The notes beneath the pieces were generated by a model. It was not told the origin of the DNA. It worked only from the letters and a program-made list of their open reading frames with translations, and made no database searches. Both the position numbers and the translations under genes were made by a program. From Streptomyces canus (GTDB lineage Bacteria; Actinomycetota; Actinomycetes; Streptomycetales; Streptomycetaceae): DNA of 64,000 bases. The stretch is from assembly GCF_041435015.1 (NCBI RefSeq), contig NZ_CP107989.1:8742001-8806000 (forward strand), read 5' to 3'. Numbering within the stretch: position 1 is the first letter of the stretch; every line of letters begins with the position of its first letter. This document shows, in pieces, positions 9,430 through 19,026 of this stretch.

Positions 9430-11490
9430 ATGACCTCCGCTCACCTCAGCAGGCGCTCCCTCATCAAGGCCGCCGCGCTCGCCGGCGGCACCGTGGCCTT
9501 CGGACTGCCGCAGGCCCTGTGGCCCACCGCCGCCGAGGCGTACTCGGTCTCCTCGAAGATGGACTGGTGGTACCAGGCCCGGTTCGGGATGTTCATCCAC
9601 TTCGGGTCCTACTCCTACCTCGGCCACGGCGAATGGGCCTTCAGCTCCGAGAGCTGGTCCAAGGCCAACTACCAGACCCAGGTGTCCGCGCACTTCAACC
9701 CCACCGCGTTCAACGCGGCAGCCATCGCCCAACTGGCGGCGGACGCCGGCATGAAGTACCTGGTCATCACTGCCAAACACCATGAAGGCTTCGCCATGTG
9801 GGACTCCAACGTCCCCGGCTTCACCGACACCACCGGCACGAAGCTGTACAACCTGCACGACTACGCCGGTGTCCAGGGTGATCTGCTGGCGGCGCTCAAG
9901 ACCGAGTGCGAGGCACGAGGCGTCAAGTTCGGGCTCTACTACTCGATCCTGGACTGGAACCACCCCTCCCAGACCATCCGAAGCGGTCTCACGACGATGG
10001 CCTCGCAGGCCGCCCGCACGGGTTATATCGCGGACATGAAAGCCCAACTGCAGGAGCTGCTGGACCGCTACGACCCGGCGCTCCTGTGGTTCGACGGCGA
10101 CTGGTTCGGCGAACCCTCCAGCCCCACCCTCGAGGACTGGTGGCTGCGGTCGGACGGTGTCGACCTCTACAACTGGCTGATCGCCCGCAAGCCCCAACTC
10201 GTCGTCAACGAACGGGTCAAGCGGGACCTCGGTCTGGGCGACTACACGGTCGCGGAGTTCGGTGTCCCCAACGCGCCGCTGGACCGTCAGTGGGAGAGAT
10301 GCGACACGATGAACGGTGCCTGGGGTTACCAGGCGGGCCGAGAGAACTCCTACCGGCCCGTCAGGGATTTCGTTCAGGAGCTCGTCACCTGCGTCTCGCG
10401 GGACGGCAACTTCCTGCTGAACATCGGCCCCAAGGGCGACGGCTCGGTCACCGCCGGATCCGTGACCATCCTGCGCGGCCTGGCCTCCTGGATGGCGACG
10501 TACGGCGACAGCGTGCACGGAGCCACGGCAAGCCCCTTCACCACCGACCCCACCTGGGGCAGGGCCACCAAGAAGGACGGCAAGCTGTTCGCCCACGTCT
10601 TCACCTGGCCCACGGGCGGCGTGCTGCAGATCCCGGCGATCACCAACACGATCAGCCGCGTCTACCTGATGAACAACCCCTCGGCCTCGCTCACCTACAC
10701 CGTCAGCGGCGGCCAGATCAGCGTCACCGTGCCGGCTACCGCCCCGGACGCCAATGACTCCGTGGTCTGCGTCGAGGTCAGCGGCGTCCCCACGGCCGCC
10801 GGCGGAGCCCGGGTGACCGTGTTCCAGGACGTGAGTTACTCCTCGGCGAGCGCCGTCCTGACGCTGGGCAATTACACCTCCTCCCAGCTGTCGGCCGCGG
10901 GGGTGGGGTCCGCGACCATCTCCTCGCTGAGGGTGCCCCAGGGCTACCGGGTGACGGGCTACTCCGGCGACAACTTCACCGGCACGGCCTGGACGTTCAC
11001 CGCGGACAATCCCGACCTGCGGGTGACCGGCAACAACGACGCCATCGTCTCGCTGAAGGTCACCTTCAATCCGGCCTCGTACTTCCGTCTGATCAACGTC
11101 ACGGACGGTCTGGCCCTGGACAGCGGCGGCAACGTCGCCAGCGGCTCGAACCTCAAGCAGTGGACGCCGGTCGACAGCCCCAACCTCCAGTGGCAGGCCG
11201 TCGACCTCGGCGACGGCTACTACAGGCTGGTCAACCGCGCCAACGGCATGGTCGCCGACGGCTGGGGCTCGACCAGCAACGGCGCTCCAGCTCAGCAAGA
11301 GGCCTGGAACGGCGGCCCCCACCAGCAGTGGAAGATAACCGACCGCGGCAACGGCCAGTACTCGATCGCCAACCGCACCACCGGACTCGTCCTCGACGGC
11401 GGCGGACAGGTCCCCTCCGGGTCCGTGACCAAGCAGTGGACCTGGGTGACCAACAACAACCTGCTGTGGACGTTCCAGCCCACCTCCTGA
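9430..11490 (+). CDS. Secreted GH29 alpha-L-fucosidase with ricin-type lectin domain
   Basis: A 686-aa exported glycosidase that should release terminal L-fucose. The N-terminus has a Tat-type signal (SRRSLIKAAALAGG). The GH29 barrel covers about residues 40-360, with the family motifs ARFGMFIHFG and AKHHEGFAMWD; the nucleophile is expected at Asp222 in LLWFDGDW. After a C-terminal sheet domain, residues about 455-540 resemble a beta/gamma-crystallin-type fold (VTVFQDVSYSS, GYSGDNFTGT). The last 140 residues form a ricin-B-like domain with repeated Q-W motifs. The start is ATG 9430, after TTCTGGAGC. The operator candidate at 9303 ties it to the fucose genes at 32-45 kb. The downstream SGNH hydrolase, 173 bases away, may be cotranscribed. 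Confidence 0.9.
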   Translation: MTSAHLSRRSLIKAAALAGGTVAFGLPQALWPTAAEAYSVSSKMDWWYQARFGMFIHFGSYSYLGHGEWAFSSESWSKANYQTQVSAHFNPTAFNAAAIAQLAADAGMKYLVITAKHHEGFAMWDSNVPGFTDTTGTKLYNLHDYAGVQGDLLAALKTECEARGVKFGLYYSILDWNHPSQTIRSGLTTMASQAARTGYIADMKAQLQELLDRYDPALLWFDGDWFGEPSSPTLEDWWLRSDGVDLYNWLIARKPQLVVNERVKRDLGLGDYTVAEFGVPNAPLDRQWERCDTMNGAWGYQAGRENSYRPVRDFVQELVTCVSRDGNFLLNIGPKGDGSVTAGSVTILRGLASWMATYGDSVHGATASPFTTDPTWGRATKKDGKLFAHVFTWPTGGVLQIPAITNTISRVYLMNNPSASLTYTVSGGQISVTVPATAPDANDSVVCVEVSGVPTAAGGARVTVFQDVSYSSASAVLTLGNYTSSQLSAAGVGSATISSLRVPQGYRVTGYSGDNFTGTAWTFTADNPDLRVTGNNDAIVSLKVTFNPASYFRLINVTDGLALDSGGNVASGSNLKQWTPVDSPNLQWQAVDLGDGYYRLVNRANGMVADGWGSTSNGAPAQQEAWNGGPHQQWKITDRGNGQYSIANRTTGLVLDGGGQVPSGSVTKQWTWVTNNNLLWTFQPTS

Positions 11491-11663
11491 CCACCCGTCA
11501 CGGCCGCGCCGCCCGTACCTCTTCCCGGGCCACAGGGCCACAGCGCCACGACCAGCCTCCTGCGTGGCCGCTGCGGGCCGGGGCCCCTCCGGCCCGCGGT
11601 CTCCACGAAGGCACGTCCCCAGGCGGAAGCCGCACGTCCCCACCCAGCAAAGAAGGGCCGCCC

Positions 11664-13298
11664 ATGCACACCTCCCGAAGACTCGCCGCCAGACTCACGG
11701 CCACGGCATCCGCCACCTGCCTGGCCGCTGCCGGACTCGCCCTCGTCCCGGCGGCAGACGCCTCGGCCGCGGGCGCGCCGCAGGGCGGCCACGTCTACGC
11801 GCTGACGGCGGCCAACAGCGGCAAGAACGCCGCCGTGCTGTCGGACTCCCTGGCCAACGCAGCGGCGGTCGTGCAGAAGACCGCCTCCGGCGGCCCCGGC
11901 CAGCTGTGGGAGGCGGTCGACCACGGCGACGGCACCTTCTCGCTGGTCAACATCAACAGCGGCAAGTGCATGGACGTGCAGAACGGCTCCGTGACCGCGG
12001 GAAGCCCGATCATCCAGTGGCCCTGCACCGGCGCCGGCAACCAGAACTGGACCTTCAGCGGTTCGGCGATCGTCTCCGCCCGCAGCGGCCTGTGCCTGGA
12101 CGTCTCCGACGGCTCCACCGCGCAGGACCACGCGATCATCCAGTGGACCTGCAAGAACACGACCAACCAGCACTGGGGCCTGACCGAGCGCCCGCGCTCG
12201 GCGACCTGGGGCCCGGCCATGGTCAGCGGCGGCCAGAGCTTCACCTCGCAGACCATCCGGATGGTCGTCCACAACAACACCTCCGGCGCGGGGCTGCGCA
12301 TCCGGCTGTCCAACCTGCGCAGCACGACCGCCCTCTCGGTAGGTGCCGTCACCGTGGCCGTCCAGTCCAGCGGCGCCACCGCGGTCGCGGGCACCACACA
12401 CACCGTCACCTTCGGCCGGTCGGCCACGCCGACCATCCCCGCCGGGCAGGAACTGACCAGCGACGTCATCCCGATGCCGGTCGCCGCGGAGCAGAACCTG
12501 CTGGTGAGCGTCTACCTCCCGGGCACCACCGGCGCCTCCACCTACCACCACGACGCCCACCAGACCTCGTACCTGTCCGCCGCGAGCACCGGCAACCACG
12601 CCGCCGAGGAGGCCCCGACGAACTTCACCACCACCACGGCCAACTGGTTCTACGTCGCCGGACTCGACGTCGTGTCACCCACGGCCAAGGGAACCGTCGT
12701 GGCCATCGGCGACTCCATCACCGACGGCTCCAGCGCCACCGACAACGCCAACCAGCGCTGGCCCGACTACCTCGCCCGGCGGCTGCAGGCCGAGTCCGGC
12801 GGCCAGCGCCTCGGCGTGGCCGATGCGGGCATCGGCGGCAACCGCGTGGTCACCGACAGCCCGAACACGGGGCAGGGCATCGCGGCCGTCACCCGCTTCT
12901 CCCACGACGTCCTGACCCAGCCGGGCGTGAAGGACGTCATCCTGCTGGAGGGCATCAACGACATCAACGCCACAAGCGTCACCGCCGACCAGATCAGCGC
13001 CGGTTACCAGACCATGATCAACCAGGCGCACCAGGCCGGTGTCCGGATCCTCGGCGGGACCATCCTGCCGAACTCCACGCAGACCACCGACAAGGCCGCC
13101 ATCCGCGCCCAGGTCAACCAGTGGATCCGCACCAGCGGCGCCTTCGACGCGGTGATCGACTTCGACGCGGCGCTCCGGGACCCGGCCAACCCGGCGCAGC
13201 TGCTCCCCGCCTACGACAGCGGCGACCATCTGCACCCCAACAGCGCCGGCATGCAAGCCATGGCCAACACGGTGAACCTCTCGCTGCTCACCTCCTGA
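11664..13298 (+). CDS. Secreted SGNH/GDSL hydrolase with ricin B lectin domain
   Basis: A 544-aa exported esterase-type enzyme. A signal peptide ends around AADASAAG. Residues about 40-175 form a ricin-type beta-trefoil with repeated QxW-type motifs (IIQWPC, NQNWTF, IIQWTC, NQHWGL). The SGNH domain has the catalytic serine in VAIGDSITDGS, GIGGNR in block II, EGINDI in block III and the D-x-x-H pair in DHLHPNSAG. Such enzymes often remove acetyl groups from polysaccharides. AGAAGGG 7 bases before ATG 11664 fixes the start; an upstream open frame to 11160 is only a shadow of the fucosidase. Its place behind a fucosidase suggests deacetylation of a fucosylated glycan (inference). Confidence 0.85.
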   Translation: MHTSRRLAARLTATASATCLAAAGLALVPAADASAAGAPQGGHVYALTAANSGKNAAVLSDSLANAAAVVQKTASGGPGQLWEAVDHGDGTFSLVNINSGKCMDVQNGSVTAGSPIIQWPCTGAGNQNWTFSGSAIVSARSGLCLDVSDGSTAQDHAIIQWTCKNTTNQHWGLTERPRSATWGPAMVSGGQSFTSQTIRMVVHNNTSGAGLRIRLSNLRSTTALSVGAVTVAVQSSGATAVAGTTHTVTFGRSATPTIPAGQELTSDVIPMPVAAEQNLLVSVYLPGTTGASTYHHDAHQTSYLSAASTGNHAAEEAPTNFTTTTANWFYVAGLDVVSPTAKGTVVAIGDSITDGSSATDNANQRWPDYLARRLQAESGGQRLGVADAGIGGNRVVTDSPNTGQGIAAVTRFSHDVLTQPGVKDVILLEGINDINATSVTADQISAGYQTMINQAHQAGVRILGGTILPNSTQTTDKAAIRAQVNQWIRTSGAFDAVIDFDAALRDPANPAQLLPAYDSGDHLHPNSAGMQAMANTVNLSLLTS

Positions 13299-13389
13299 GC
13301 GGTACCCACCTCCCGGACGCCGTAGTTCTGTTCGGCGCCCCCTCTCCGCGTACGGGGCACCGGACGGAACGGCCCGTTGCCCGTAAAGA

Positions 13390-13585
13390 ACATGGCGGAC
13401 AGCGGCGGCCGCCGCTGTCGCGGCCGCCGTTATGGCGGTTGCAACCCCGGCCGCGAACGCCGCCGGAACGACGCTCGTCCTGGATGCCCAGGAGAACTAC
13501 TACCTCCCCACCGAGGACGAGGGCCCGAACCTGGACCTCGGCATCACCGCCTCGGGCGGGGACGCCTATCCGGACGTGACGGTTT
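13390..13585 (+). pseudogene. N-terminal remnant of a secreted protein
   Basis: The plus frame shows an alanine-rich signal-peptide core (VAAAVMAVATPAANAAG) followed by TTLVLDAQENYYLPTEDEG and about 25 more residues. The frame then runs into unrelated sequence near 13585. A stop lies just before the signal peptide core and no start codon is in frame, so both ends are lost. The protein family is not recognisable. Confidence 0.4.
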
Positions 13586-13607
13586 CCCGTCATCCAGCTC
13601 TCCGTGA

Positions 13608-13860
13608 TCAGGGCGTGAATGATCCGGCCGACTGCGCGTCGTGGATGCGGTCATGGCAGGCGTCGCAGGCCGCGACGGTCATGCCGCACCAATCCAGCAT
13701 GACCCGCGCCCAGTCGGACGGCGTCTGTCTGGCTTTGAAGGCGGCGTAGGCTTTCCTCACGGCAGAGCTCGACCGGTTACCAAGACGCTCGTAGCGTTCA
13801 TCGGCGAGTTCAAGAAGGTGTTCGGGGTCGAGAGCCGAACTGCCGCGGGCTATCCAACTC
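13608..13860 (-). pseudogene. Remnant ORF ending in an HNH-like CxxCH motif
   Basis: On the minus strand the frame reads LDPEHLLELADERYERLGNR and ends with VAACDACHDRIHDAQ and a stop at 13608. The C-x2-C-H-x2-I-H spacing resembles the HNH end of group II intron maturases and related mobile endonucleases, but the upstream catalytic parts are absent. It abuts the secreted-protein remnant. The identification is tentative. Confidence 0.3.
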
Positions 13861-14398
13861 CGCGGAATGGGTGGACCGGATTAACCTCCAGTGTCTGCAT
13901 TCTGCGATCGGTGCTATTCGGCCCGTCCAACAAGGGGTCAACTGCTGCGCTCAACACCAGCCCCCAAACCGGCAGTTGGACTTAACCTGTAGGGCATCCA
14001 CTGATCCCGGAGCGGTTCAGCTCGTGCAGGTGGGTGGCCGCCCGCGAGGCGAGTTGCCACCCAGCTGATCACTCAACGAATGGTTACCAGCGAGTCTGGT
14101 GAGCAATTCCCGGCCGCTCGAGCCCTTCTGTTGGTTATACGTGTCGATGTGATCGTTACGTTGTCGGACCCCCATATCCAACTCGGTGTCAGCCTTGCTA
14201 GATTGACACCCGCGTCTCCGAAGCGAAGGCGGGTAGATCCCGCAGCGTCACGGAGGCAGAAATCCCCCTATGCCTTCACCAAGGCCTTCTTCGGGTGCCC
14301 GGAAACCGTTGCGGCTGAGTTCCGCTGCTTGTAGCCACGTCTCAGGCCAATGCCTTTCGGCACCCAACATCCCCCCGCAACTGGAAAGCATGTAAGTG
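13861..14398. other. Intergenic stretch without a recognisable gene
   Basis: Several short frames exist but none has family motifs or codon bias. The last 60 bases form the leader of the GDSL esterase, with GGAAAG at 14383-14388. Confidence 0.4.
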
Positions 14399-15490
14399 AT
14401 GAGATCCCTTCAGCGTTTCGGCCCCCCGTTGGCCGTCTCTGCCATGACGCTCGTGCTGAGCGCGCCCGGACTGGCCGTCGCCGACGAGGTGACCGGCGCC
14501 AAGGACACCACGTACTACATCTCGCTCGGTGACTCCTTGGCCTCCGGCTACCAGCCGGACGTCGACAAGGACACCGATGTCGCCTACACCGACCAGCTCT
14601 TCGCGCAGCTCAAGCAGCGCACCCCCGGGCTGAAGCACATACGCCTCGGCTGCACCGCTGAGACCACCGAGTCCCTGATCAACGGCGGAAAGTGCGACTA
14701 CCCGCACGCCAAGTCGCAACTGGACGCCGCCCTGCAGGCCATGGCCAAGGACCACGGCAAGGTCGCCTACGTCACCCTCAGTGTGGGCGCCAACGACATC
14801 CTCCTCAACTGCGTCAGCCCGGCCGGCACCCTCGACGGGGCATGCCTGAACAGCAAGAGCCAGGCCATGGCGAAGAACCTGGCCCAGATCGCGGGCACGC
14901 TCCGCAAGGCCGGCACGGACAACACGCAGTTCGTGGGCTCGACGTACCACAACCCGTTCCTGGGGGCCTGGCTGCAGGGCGCCGCGGGGCAGCAGGCCGC
15001 CAAGGAGTCGGCACCCCTGGTCAAGGCCGCCAACACGGGGATCGCCCAGGTGTACAAGTCCACCGGCTTCAAGGTGGCGGACGTGGCCGGGGCCTTCTCC
15101 TCGGACGACTTCACCACCCAGGTGAAGGTGCCCGGCGCGGGCGAGGTGCCGGCGAACGTGGCCAAGATCTGTCAGCTGACCTGGGCGTGCACGAAGAAGG
15201 ACCCCCACCCCAACGCCGACGGCCACAAGGTGATCGCGGGCGCCTTCGCGGCGGTGCTCGCCGAGAGCGACGCGCCCGGTGGGGGCGCGTCCCCCACGCC
15301 CAGCGCGTCGGGCACGCCCGCGCCCGGCAAGGACACGGGGGCGAACGACCCGACCACGAACGGAGATCTCGCCGAGACCGGCGCGTCGAGCAGTAGTCCC
15401 GTCCTCGCGGGTGCCGGTCTCGCGGTCGTGGTGGCCGGAACCGCCGCGGTCTACTTCGCGCGCAGGCGCCGTACGGGTGAGGAGAGCTGA
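14399..15490 (+). CDS. Sortase-anchored GDSL/SGNH esterase (LAETG)
   Basis: A 363-aa exported lipase/esterase of the SGNH type. A signal peptide ends near LSAPGLAVADE. Block I is YISLGDSLASGY with the catalytic serine, block III is SVGANDILL, and D-x-H is in DPHPNADGH. A low-complexity Ser/Thr/Pro/Gly linker follows, then LAETGASSSS, a hydrophobic segment and a basic tail (ARRRRTGEES). This is a cell-wall sorting signal of the LAxTG kind recognised by class E sortases. The protein should end up covalently linked to peptidoglycan at the surface. ATG 14399 has GGAAAG 10 bases upstream; GTG 14396 is an alternative. Confidence 0.85.
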   Translation: MRSLQRFGPPLAVSAMTLVLSAPGLAVADEVTGAKDTTYYISLGDSLASGYQPDVDKDTDVAYTDQLFAQLKQRTPGLKHIRLGCTAETTESLINGGKCDYPHAKSQLDAALQAMAKDHGKVAYVTLSVGANDILLNCVSPAGTLDGACLNSKSQAMAKNLAQIAGTLRKAGTDNTQFVGSTYHNPFLGAWLQGAAGQQAAKESAPLVKAANTGIAQVYKSTGFKVADVAGAFSSDDFTTQVKVPGAGEVPANVAKICQLTWACTKKDPHPNADGHKVIAGAFAAVLAESDAPGGGASPTPSASGTPAPGKDTGANDPTTNGDLAETGASSSSPVLAGAGLAVVVAGTAAVYFARRRRTGEES

Positions 15491-15788
15491 CGGGCAGTCA
15501 GTAGACCGGACTTGCGCAGCGGGCCGCTCGCGGTGTCGCGGGCGGCCTGCTCGGCTCGGCAAGGGACGGCCGGGGTGCAGACCCCGGCCACCCGGGGGGA
15601 CCGAATCCTGTCGTGACCCGGGCCGGATAACCGGCCGTGCCTCCATCGACTGCTCAAAACAGAGACCCCTTTAGCTTTCAATCAATGTCCGCTTACACTC
15701 ACCGGCGCCAGCCGCCCCGGTGGACGTTGCCTGGCCCAGCCGCCGTACGAGACGCGCGGGCCCCCTGCGTTGAACGGAGAGGATTCGC

Positions 15789-17138
15789 ATGTCCGAAGCA
15801 GCCGCAGCAGTTCTGGCCCGGTTCAGTGAACAGGTGCTTGGTCTCCCCCTGCCCGTGGGCATCCGCCTCTGGGACGGCAGCACGGCCGGTCCCAAGGACG
15901 GGCCGGCCTTCGTCCTGCGCGACCGCGAAGCCCTGCGGCGTCTGCTGTGGCGGCCCGGCGAGCTGGGGCTCGCCCGCGCCTGGGTGGCCGGAGACCTCGA
16001 AGTCGACGGTGACCTGTACGAGCTGCTGAAGCGCATCTCGACGCTGGTGTGGGAACGGGACGAGCCCGGCAGCCGCACGGCGGCGCTCCGCGGAGCGCTG
16101 GGCGTGCTGACCGCGCCCGGCAGCCTGCGTGCGGTGAGCCGGACGCTCGGCCTCGCGGGGATGGGGCTCCCGCCGGCTCCGCCCGCCGAAGAGGTGGTGC
16201 GCCGTCGCGGTCCTGCGCACAGCCTGCGCCGTGACAAGGCGGCCATCAGTCACCACTACGACGTGGGCAACGACTTTTACGCCCTGGTGCTGGGTCCCTC
16301 GCTCGTCTACTCCTGTGCCTACTGGCAGGGCGACCCGTCCTCCGGCTCCGGCGACACTCTGGAGCAGGCCCAGGAGGCCAAACTGGACCTGGTCTGCCGC
16401 AAGCTCGCCCTGCGCGAGGGGCAGCGGCTGCTGGACGTGGGCTGCGGCTGGGGCTCGCTGGCCATGCACGCCGCCGAACGCTACGGCGTACAGGTCGTGG
16501 GGGTCACCATCTCGGTCGAGCAGGCGGCATTGGCTCGCGAGCGTGTCGCCGCGGCGGGGCTTGAGCACCTGGTGGAGATCAGGGTGCAGGACTACCGGCA
16601 GATCGACGACTCCACCTTCGACGCGATCTCCTCGATCGGCATGGCCGAACACGTGGGCGGGAAGCGGTACCGCGCGTACGCAGACATCCTGCACCAACTG
16701 CTGAAGCCCGGCGGGCGGTTGCTCAACCACCAGATATCGCGGCGCCCTGTGCGGGACGAAGGGGAGTACCGAATGGACCCCTTCATCGACCGGTACGTCT
16801 TCCCCGACGGCGAGCTGGCTCCCGTCGGCTCCACCGTGTCGCTGCTGGAGGAAGCGGGCTTCGAGGTGCGCGACGTCGAGTCCCTGCGCGAGCACTATGC
16901 CCTCACGCTACGTGAGTGGGTGACCAACCTCGAAGCGCACTGGGACGAGGCGGTCAAGCTGACCTCGCCAGGGCGGGCGCGGGTGTGGCGCCTGTATATG
17001 GCGGCCTCGGCGGTCGGGTTCGAGAACAACACGATGGGCGTCAACCAGGTGCTGGCGGTCAGGACCGACGGTGACGGCCGGTCCGGCATGCCGTTGCGCA
17101 GGGACTTCCTGGGGACCTCGGCCTCGGAGCTCGCCTGA
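15789..17138 (+). CDS. cfa: Cyclopropane-fatty-acyl-phospholipid synthase
   Basis: A 449-aa SAM-dependent enzyme that adds a methylene bridge to double bonds of membrane phospholipid acyl chains. The N-terminal region (about 1-140) is the lipid-binding part. The methyltransferase domain starts near 150 with ISHHYDVGNDFYALVLG, then SCAYW, the SAM site LLDVGCGWGSLAMHAA, VGVTIS, and SIGMAEHVG. The length and motifs are those of the Cfa family. GGAGAGG at 15776-15782 precedes ATG 15789. It stands alone on the plus strand. The actinobacterial family also includes mycolic-acid-type cyclopropanases, but the lipid-binding N-terminal part favours Cfa. Confidence 0.9.
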   Translation: MSEAAAAVLARFSEQVLGLPLPVGIRLWDGSTAGPKDGPAFVLRDREALRRLLWRPGELGLARAWVAGDLEVDGDLYELLKRISTLVWERDEPGSRTAALRGALGVLTAPGSLRAVSRTLGLAGMGLPPAPPAEEVVRRRGPAHSLRRDKAAISHHYDVGNDFYALVLGPSLVYSCAYWQGDPSSGSGDTLEQAQEAKLDLVCRKLALREGQRLLDVGCGWGSLAMHAAERYGVQVVGVTISVEQAALARERVAAAGLEHLVEIRVQDYRQIDDSTFDAISSIGMAEHVGGKRYRAYADILHQLLKPGGRLLNHQISRRPVRDEGEYRMDPFIDRYVFPDGELAPVGSTVSLLEEAGFEVRDVESLREHYALTLREWVTNLEAHWDEAVKLTSPGRARVWRLYMAASAVGFENNTMGVNQVLAVRTDGDGRSGMPLRRDFLGTSASELA

Positions 17139-17199
17139 CGCGGTGTCGGTCCGGTGCCGTCGGTGGGTGGGACACGCCGCAGCCTCCCTGACGTTCCTG

Positions 17200-17365
17200 C
17201 CTGCTGACACCGTCCTGCTCAACGGCTATGTCTGGACCGCGGACGCCCGCGACCGGATCCAGAAGTCCGTCGCGATTCGCGCGGGCCGATCGTCTGTGTC
17301 GGCACCGACGCGGGCGCCCGCCGGTACGTCGGCGAGCAGACGGAGGGGCGTTGTCACGTTGTTGG
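17200..17365 (+). pseudogene. N-terminal remnant of a YtcJ-like amidohydrolase
   Basis: The frame reads ADTVLLNGYVWTADARDR and QKSVAIRAG, then continues in another frame as RIVCVGTDAGARRYVGEQTE after a single-base change near 17285. This is the usual N-terminus of exported or cytosolic amidohydrolases of the YtcJ kind. Only about 55 residues remain, and metal-binding motifs are missing. Confidence 0.5.
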
Positions 17366-17421
17366 CTGTGACTGCCTGACGGCGCGTCGGGGCAGGGTGG
17401 GCTTGGGAGCCGGGCCTGTGC

Positions 17422-17560
17422 TCAGGCCGCGGTGGCAGGGCCGGCGACGCCGGTGATCTGCTCCCAGATGGCGAAGCGGACGGTCATCTCGGCTCGGTAG
17501 TCGTGGGCGGGCATCAGATGGCGGCGGGGCCGGAAGTCGGGCGGAGCCAAGTGGCAGCTC
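17422..17560 (-). other. Unidentified C-terminal coding remnant
   Basis: The minus frame ends with MPAHDYRAEMTVRFAIWEQI and a short alanine-rich tail before a stop at 17422. It has good codon bias but no start and no recognised domain. It may be the tail of a lost transposase or accessory gene. Confidence 0.25.
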
Positions 17561-17648
17561 AGTGCCCCTGTCGGTGGGGCGGGGTGGGAGCCGGAGAGGC
17601 TGGATGTAGAGCGCGCGAATGAACCCCGAGCCGTTCAGCTGTGACGGG

Positions 17649-18479
17649 TCACACCGGAACCGTCAGCGTCGCGGTGCACCCCTGCTCGACGGTGCCGGTG
17701 ACTTTCGCGAGCTGCTGGTTGTAGCCGTCGCTGAAGACCATGTCCGACTCCAGGGAGAGCTCGCTGAGATTCCTCACGCTCTCGCTGTAGCCGTCGGTGG
17801 CGTACACCCTCTCGCTCACGTCCTTCGGCAGCGCGAGCTGCGAGGTGTTCGTGATGGACCTGGCCGCGGTGGCGTCGGCCAGGCTGTCGTAGACCTCGAA
17901 GTGGACGTGCGGCCAGCGGCCCGGGTAGCAGCCGGGGAAGATGCTCTTGAACGTGACCTGTCCCTTGCCGTCCGCCTCCTGGACGCCGCGCAGGTAGTTC
18001 TCGTCCGTCACGCCGTCGTTGTACAGGGAGTACCTGCCCTCCCGGTCGCATTGCCAGATGTAGACGGCGGCGCCCTTCTTGGGGGTGCCGCAGCCGGAGG
18101 CGGCGTCCACCACCGTGAGCGTGATCGTCAGGGGCACGCCCTCGGCGGTACCCCCCGCGGAGTCGCCGAAGCTCTGCGTGATGTCGCTGCGGACGACACC
18201 GCTCTCCCTCAGGACGTTGACGCCGTTGGAACCGTCGCCGGGGAAGGGGCCTTCGGTCTCCTTGGGGATCGTCTCGCACTGAACGGGCGACGACACGGAC
18301 GACGGGGAGAGCGACGGGGACGAGGACGCCGTGGTCTCCTCCTCGGAAGTGCAGCCCACCAGCGGCACCAGGCTCACCCCCGCCAGCAGCCGTACCATCC
18401 GGCGACGGGCGAGAAGGGGAAGGTCGTAGGAGAGGCCCCGGTCGTGCGCGTGCACTTCTTCCTCGTGGTTTGCGGTCAT
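17649..18479 (-). CDS. Secreted/lipoprotein intradiol ring-cleavage dioxygenase
   Basis: A 276-aa protein of the intradiol dioxygenase family, which opens catechol-type rings with a non-haem Fe(III). A basic start (LLARRRMVRLLAG) is followed by a lipobox-like LVPLVGC, so the mature protein is probably a lipoprotein. The dioxygenase fold shows ETEGPFPGDGSNGVNVL, YIWQCDREGRYSLY and FPGCYPGRWPHVHFEV, with the tyrosine and histidine ligands expected in these blocks. Extracellular members are common in Streptomyces and may act on lignin- or humus-derived aromatics. The gene stands alone, with transposon remnants on one side and an amidohydrolase remnant on the other. Confidence 0.85.
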   Translation of the reverse strand: MTANHEEEVHAHDRGLSYDLPLLARRRMVRLLAGVSLVPLVGCTSEEETTASSSPSLSPSSVSSPVQCETIPKETEGPFPGDGSNGVNVLRESGVVRSDITQSFGDSAGGTAEGVPLTITLTVVDAASGCGTPKKGAAVYIWQCDREGRYSLYNDGVTDENYLRGVQEADGKGQVTFKSIFPGCYPGRWPHVHFEVYDSLADATAARSITNTSQLALPKDVSERVYATDGYSESVRNLSELSLESDMVFSDGYNQQLAKVTGTVEQGCTATLTVPV

Positions 18480-18550
18480 GACAAGACGGTATGGACCGGT
18501 TGCTGTAGGCCACCAGGCATCTGGCCTGTCGGTCCCCTACCGATCGACTG

Positions 18551-18790
18551 TCACCTGCCTGTCACTGCCCGGACCCGTCTGTCGGTGACCAGGCGGGTGA
18601 CGGTCTTGTAGTGATGGCCGAGTGCCTTCGCGATGACGGGGGCCGGGGCCTGGAGGACGAGCTGACGGATCGCGGAGGTCCTGCGCACTGCGGAGGGACG
18701 CCGATCTGACGCAGGTGGACTTGGAGCTGACCGGGCTCTCCGGGCTGGCGGCCGGAGAAGAGCCACTGCGAGCTGGCTATTGCCGGACGT
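18551..18790 (-). pseudogene. C-terminal remnant of a site-specific recombinase/integrase
   Basis: One minus frame gives WLFSGRQPGEPGQLQVHLRQ and another, after a frameshift, RTSAIRQLVLQAPAPVIAKA followed by LGHHYKTVTRL. Together they resemble the C-terminal part of Streptomyces integrase-like proteins (LFPGRQPGxP, then a helix ending in ALG). The catalytic region is missing. Confidence 0.45.
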
Positions 18791-18909
18791 GGGAAGGTCT
18801 TGGCGGCTTCGGTACGCAGTGTCAGTGCCACGGAGACGGACGTGGGGCGCTGTCACGTTGGCTGGGCGGGCGGGATGATCGCCGGGCTGATCATGCTGGA
18901 GGGGTGCCC

Positions 18910-19026
18910 GTGGAGAGCAGGTCGCCGTCGTACAAGGGGCACCGGTACCCGGCCGAGGTCATCTCCCACTGTGTGTGGCTGTACTTCCGCTTCCCGCTCA
19001 GCTTCAGTGAGTTGGTGCCATCGTGA
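18910..19026 (+). pseudogene. IS6-family transposase, N-terminal fragment
   Basis: The 38-residue frame VESRSPSYKGHRYPAEVISH, then CVWLYFRFPLSFSEL, matches the conserved start of IS6-type transposases. It ends after VPS where the family continues with its HTH and DDE domain. It is a truncated copy without function. Confidence 0.65.

Noticed and set aside
9409..11643. 744-residue open frame on the minus strand opposite the GH29 gene
   Set aside because: It mirrors codon bias of the fucosidase, has no family motif and no start signal; the plus-strand gene has complete GH29 and lectin signatures.
17619..18611. 330-residue plus-strand frame opposite the dioxygenase
   Set aside because: The minus strand has signal peptide, lipobox and iron-site motifs; the plus frame has none.
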